Of a stretch of 9,725 bases of DNA, positions 7,311 through 9,725 are shown piece after piece (the stretch's first letter is position 1; each line of letters starts with the position of its first letter). Both the position numbers and the translations under genes were made by a program. The stretch is from Candidatus Omnitrophota bacterium (GTDB lineage: Bacteria > Omnitrophota > Koll11 > Zapsychrales > Fredricksoniimonadaceae). Under the pieces are notes generated by a model. It worked only from the letters and a program-made list of their open reading frames with translations. It was not told the origin of the DNA and ran no database searches. Location: the NCBI GenBank assembly GCA_023247595.1, contig JAHFGF010000048.1, positions 1-9,725 of the forward strand, given 5' to 3'.

Positions 7311-8170
7311 GCGCGCGGATTTTAGATGGGAAGCAAGTTGCTGGCGAACTTAAGGAAGGCCTTAAGACAGAAATCAGCCGGTTGAAAAAACTTTATGGTT
7401 TATCGCCCGTTACCGTCAGTATTGTGACGGGTAATGACCCTGGCGCGTTATCGTATGCCGCGTCTCAGAAAAGAACAGCGGATGAATTAGGCATAGCGTA
7501 TGAGGTCAAACATTTGCCGGCTTCTATTTCAAAAGAAGATTTTAAAAGTTGCATCCTTGAATTAAATCGTAATTCTGCGGTTCATGCCGTCTTAATTAAC
7601 AAACCTTTGCCTGAGCATATTAACTTTGCTGACATGGCTAATTTAATTACGGATAAAAAAGATGTCGAAGGTTTGAATGTCGCCAATTTAGGACGGCTTT
7701 TTTTGGGGAAGACAAATCTGATTCCATGCACGGCAGCAGCCGTGATGGAGCATCTTCGGCATGCCGGCGTTTCATTGAAAGGCAAAGAAGCGGTCATCAT
7801 CGGACGCAGCGAAATTGTTGGAAAACCGCTCATGATGCTTTTGCTGGCGCAGCACGCCACTGTTACGGTGTGTCATTCCGCAACGGACGCGGCAGGAAAA
7901 CTGCCGGACCATGTTCGTCGGGCAGATGTGGTTATTGCAGCGGTCGGCAAAGCCGGTTTTGTCCAAGGAGATTGGATTAAACCTGGAGCCGTTGTGATTG
8001 ATGTTGGTATCAATCGGGTGGAGGGAAAGATAACCGGTGATGTTGATTTTGATTCGGTTTCAAAAGCCGCGGGTGCCGTAACGCCTGTGCCGGGAGGAAT
8101 CGGGCCGGTCACATCGGTTATGCTTATGAAAAATATTCTGGAAGCTTTTAAAGAACAACAAACAAAGTAA
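7307..8170 (+). CDS. folD: FolD-family methylene-THF dehydrogenase with altered cyclohydrolase site
   Basis: FolD normally oxidises 5,10-methylene-THF with NAD(P)+ and then hydrolyses the methenyl product. This 287-residue protein aligns without gaps to E. coli FolD through residue 125. Tyr50 is kept (SYAASQKR), but the essential Lys54 is Gln54, Gln98 is Asn98 (LINKPLP instead of LVQLPLP), and Asp121 is Glu121 (KDVEGLN for KDVDGFH). The Rossmann domain is intact: IIGRSEIVGKP (164-174), HSAT (190-193), VGKAGF, IDVGIN and TPVPGGIGPVT (259-269). Work on the human enzyme shows this lysine is needed for the cyclohydrolase and far less for the dehydrogenase. A dehydrogenase-only enzyme paired with FchA is therefore inferred. 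The ATG overlaps the fchA stop, with AAGGG 7 bases upstream. The next gene begins 13 bases after its stop. Confidence 0.93.
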   Translation: MSARILDGKQVAGELKEGLKTEISRLKKLYGLSPVTVSIVTGNDPGALSYAASQKRTADELGIAYEVKHLPASISKEDFKSCILELNRNSAVHAVLINKPLPEHINFADMANLITDKKDVEGLNVANLGRLFLGKTNLIPCTAAAVMEHLRHAGVSLKGKEAVIIGRSEIVGKPLMMLLLAQHATVTVCHSATDAAGKLPDHVRRADVVIAAVGKAGFVQGDWIKPGAVVIDVGINRVEGKITGDVDFDSVSKAAGAVTPVPGGIGPVTSVMLMKNILEAFKEQQTK

Positions 8171-8183
8171 GGTTTTTGAAGAC

Positions 8184-9422
8184 ATGAGAAATATTATTTT
8201 AATCGGAAACTCAAATACCCACGCGGCCTTCATTGAAGAATTAAGACGGCATGATAAACAATCCTCGATTACGCTCGTTAGTGACGACGTCCATTTGCCG
8301 TATCGCCGGCAGTCTGTACTGCAATTTTTATCCGGTGAGTTAAAGGAACGTCAGACCCATTCGCGTCCCGACGGATTTTATAAGCAAAATAACGTGCGTG
8401 TGATTTTAGGACAGCCGGTTGCCCGGGTTAATTTCAAACGAAGCCAGGTTGTTTTGGAAAATAAAGAGCAGTTGAGTTATGACGTTCTTGTGTTATCCGA
8501 CGTGGCAGCGCCGCGGTTGCCGGAGATAAAAGGGCACAACAAACTCGGAGTTTTTAACGCCGTTCGGCTTTCCGCAGTTAAAGAAATTATCGATCAGCTT
8601 GTGTTTACGCAGACGGTTGTGGTTCAGCTAACAACATGGCATGGATTTTTAACCTTATGCGCTCTTTCCAATTCCAATAAAGAAATCGTCGCTGTGACAT
8701 CTGATGATGTTTTGTTTCCGGAAATTCTGGATCAGGAATCATCCAGTATCCTTAAACAGCTCTTGGAATATAAAGGTGTCCGTTTGATGGTGAACAATCC
8801 GATAGAAGAAATTTTAGGCGACAGTGATCTCAAAGCGGTGCGTCTTAAATCAGGAAAGGTTTTATCGGCGGAAATGGTGGTGTTGGATGATCTGCGCGCT
8901 GATACCCGAATTTTCAAAGAGGCTGGCCTTGAGTTTTCTCAAACCGGTTCCGATCCCTTGAATGTCCGCAGTCAATTTCCCAATGTTTATTGGACGGATG
9001 CTTTGCGTCATGCCTATGCTGAGACGCAGGGCAGTGATTACCAGAATTGCGATGATGCATTGGAGCGACAAGGTAAGACCATTGCCCAAAATGTGCAGGA
9101 AATTCAAGAGGTTGTCAGCGACGGCAATGCCATCATAACCAAGTTTAGTATTAAAGACATCCAAGGTGTCTGTTTTGGATTGCCCCAAACTGGTGAAGGT
9201 GCCCAAGCGTTTTCAAGGTTTGATCCCCAGACGAATACCTACATGAAAATTTTTACCAAAGAGGGAATAATCTGCGCGGGGATATTATTAAACGGCGACA
9301 AAGCCGCTGAAAAGATTATTGAATTGTATGTCCACAAAACAAATGTTCATGGAAGGGAAGAAACATTGCTTCATGATCAAGTAAGCCAGGAAGTCTTGGC
9401 AGATGTTCAACAGCAGGGTTAA
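8184..9422 (+). CDS. NirB/rubredoxin-reductase-like flavoprotein homologue with lost nucleotide-binding motifs
   Basis: The 412-residue protein follows the layout of pyridine nucleotide-disulphide oxidoreductases of the NirB N-terminal type. It has a first beta-alpha unit, LPYRRQSVLQFLSGEL (38-53), YDVLVLSDVAAPRLPEIKG (99-117), GVFNAVRLSAVKEI (122-135), a second Rossmann-like half (145-235), NVYWTDA (267-273) and a C-terminal segment like NirB (YMKIFTKEGIICAGILLNGD, 353-372). The critical motifs are degraded. GxGxxG is GNSNTH (8-13), the ATG motif is LSD (104-106), the second GxGxxG is replaced around LTTWHGF (149-155), and the GD of the third FAD motif is TD (271-272). FAD and NAD binding are thus doubtful, yet the frame is intact over its full length. 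It could be a structural or regulatory subunit. Position after fchA-folD suggests a link to one-carbon metabolism. Confidence 0.75.
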   Translation: MRNIILIGNSNTHAAFIEELRRHDKQSSITLVSDDVHLPYRRQSVLQFLSGELKERQTHSRPDGFYKQNNVRVILGQPVARVNFKRSQVVLENKEQLSYDVLVLSDVAAPRLPEIKGHNKLGVFNAVRLSAVKEIIDQLVFTQTVVVQLTTWHGFLTLCALSNSNKEIVAVTSDDVLFPEILDQESSSILKQLLEYKGVRLMVNNPIEEILGDSDLKAVRLKSGKVLSAEMVVLDDLRADTRIFKEAGLEFSQTGSDPLNVRSQFPNVYWTDALRHAYAETQGSDYQNCDDALERQGKTIAQNVQEIQEVVSDGNAIITKFSIKDIQGVCFGLPQTGEGAQAFSRFDPQTNTYMKIFTKEGIICAGILLNGDKAAEKIIELYVHKTNVHGREETLLHDQVSQEVLADVQQQG

Positions 9423-9450
9423 CAAGAAGGAAAAAATACTTGCCAAACAA

Positions 9451-9725
9451 ATGAACATGTATTATTCTTCTGCTACCTCACACAATAGTAGTTATTTCCA
9501 AAGTTCAACAAAACTTCGTTCTGCAAAGATTATCTTTCAGTTCAATCAAAAGCACTCGAATGTCATTAGGTGTGTTCTTTTATCCGCGTTGTTTGTCAGC
9601 GCCTTCTTTTTTGCGGTTGTCAAACCTGTCCATGCCTCATCACACGATATTGCCGAAGATTATCACCGCATGGGTTATGATGCGCAGTTCAAGGAGGAAT
9701 ATCCAAAAGCCTTGGCCTATTATTT
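9451..9725 (+). CDS. Exported TPR-like protein, start only (cut by window end)
   Basis: Ninety-one codons are visible. After a long polar N-region (1-40) comes a hydrophobic stretch, CVLLSALFVSAFFFAVV (41-57), ending VHA (60-62), a plausible signal peptidase I site. The mature start (SSHDIAEDYHRMGYDAQFKE..PKALAYY) looks like a TPR: a small residue, then G, then a spacer and the AL pair. The N-region is long for a signal peptide. ATG 9457 is an alternative start but shortens it by only two residues. AGAAGG at 9425-9430 is too far upstream (20 bases) to be the obvious Shine-Dalgarno. Twenty-eight bases separate it from the preceding gene, so it may share that transcript. Function unknown. Confidence 0.65.
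   Translation, partial: MNMYYSSATSHNSSYFQSSTKLRSAKIIFQFNQKHSNVIRCVLLSALFVSAFFFAVVKPVHASSHDIAEDYHRMGYDAQFKEEYPKALAYY

Overview
The window reads as a stretch of bacterial chromosome with moderate GC content. It carries ordinary housekeeping genes plus a few unusual neighbours. No phage, IS transposase, CRISPR, rRNA or tRNA signal was seen. The taxon cannot be fixed from sequence alone. Large GT-C/TPR membrane proteins, a GC-rich dispersed-type repeat and the FchA-FolD pair would fit an uncultured lineage such as Omnitrophota or another PVC-side phylum. This is inference from general impression, not from a search.

Left part, minus strand (1-3012): a GT-C type membrane glycosyltransferase with a C-terminal TPR, cut by the window edge. 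It is preceded by a 121-bp GC-rich inverted-repeat element (1488-1608). Upstream of that lies a two-gene unit, a flavin-reductase-like FMN protein followed by DNA-3-methyladenine glycosylase I (tag). A good minus-strand promoter sits just before the flavin reductase.

Centre: 3013-3384 has no gene but holds a striking structured element. A long closing helix (3057-3074 with 3353-3369) encloses two long hairpin arms, each built on a perfect 12-14 bp stem. It ends 15 bases before tgt and looks like a structured RNA (a leader or a free-standing ncRNA). A palindromic mobile element is the main alternative.

Right of it, plus strand (3385-6673): tgt-trmD-rplS, then a hairpin terminator, then rnhB-yraN. 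Tgt (position 34) and TrmD (G37) both modify the tRNA anticodon loop. They abut without a gap and are followed by ribosomal protein bL19, so this is a translation operon in which tgt stands in front of trmD.

From a predicted promoter at 6690-6718, a second plus-strand unit runs fchA-folD-oxidoreductase homologue (6825-9422). FolD has lost the lysine needed for cyclohydrolase chemistry (Gln at 54) and also changes the other two conserved polar active-site residues (Asn98, Glu121). The gene translationally coupled upstream encodes a FchA-type cyclohydrolase. The natural reading is division of labour: FolD as dehydrogenase, FchA as cyclohydrolase. The third protein keeps the shape of a NirB/rubredoxin-reductase-type flavoprotein but has lost the usual nucleotide-binding motifs. 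The window ends in the start of an exported TPR-like protein.
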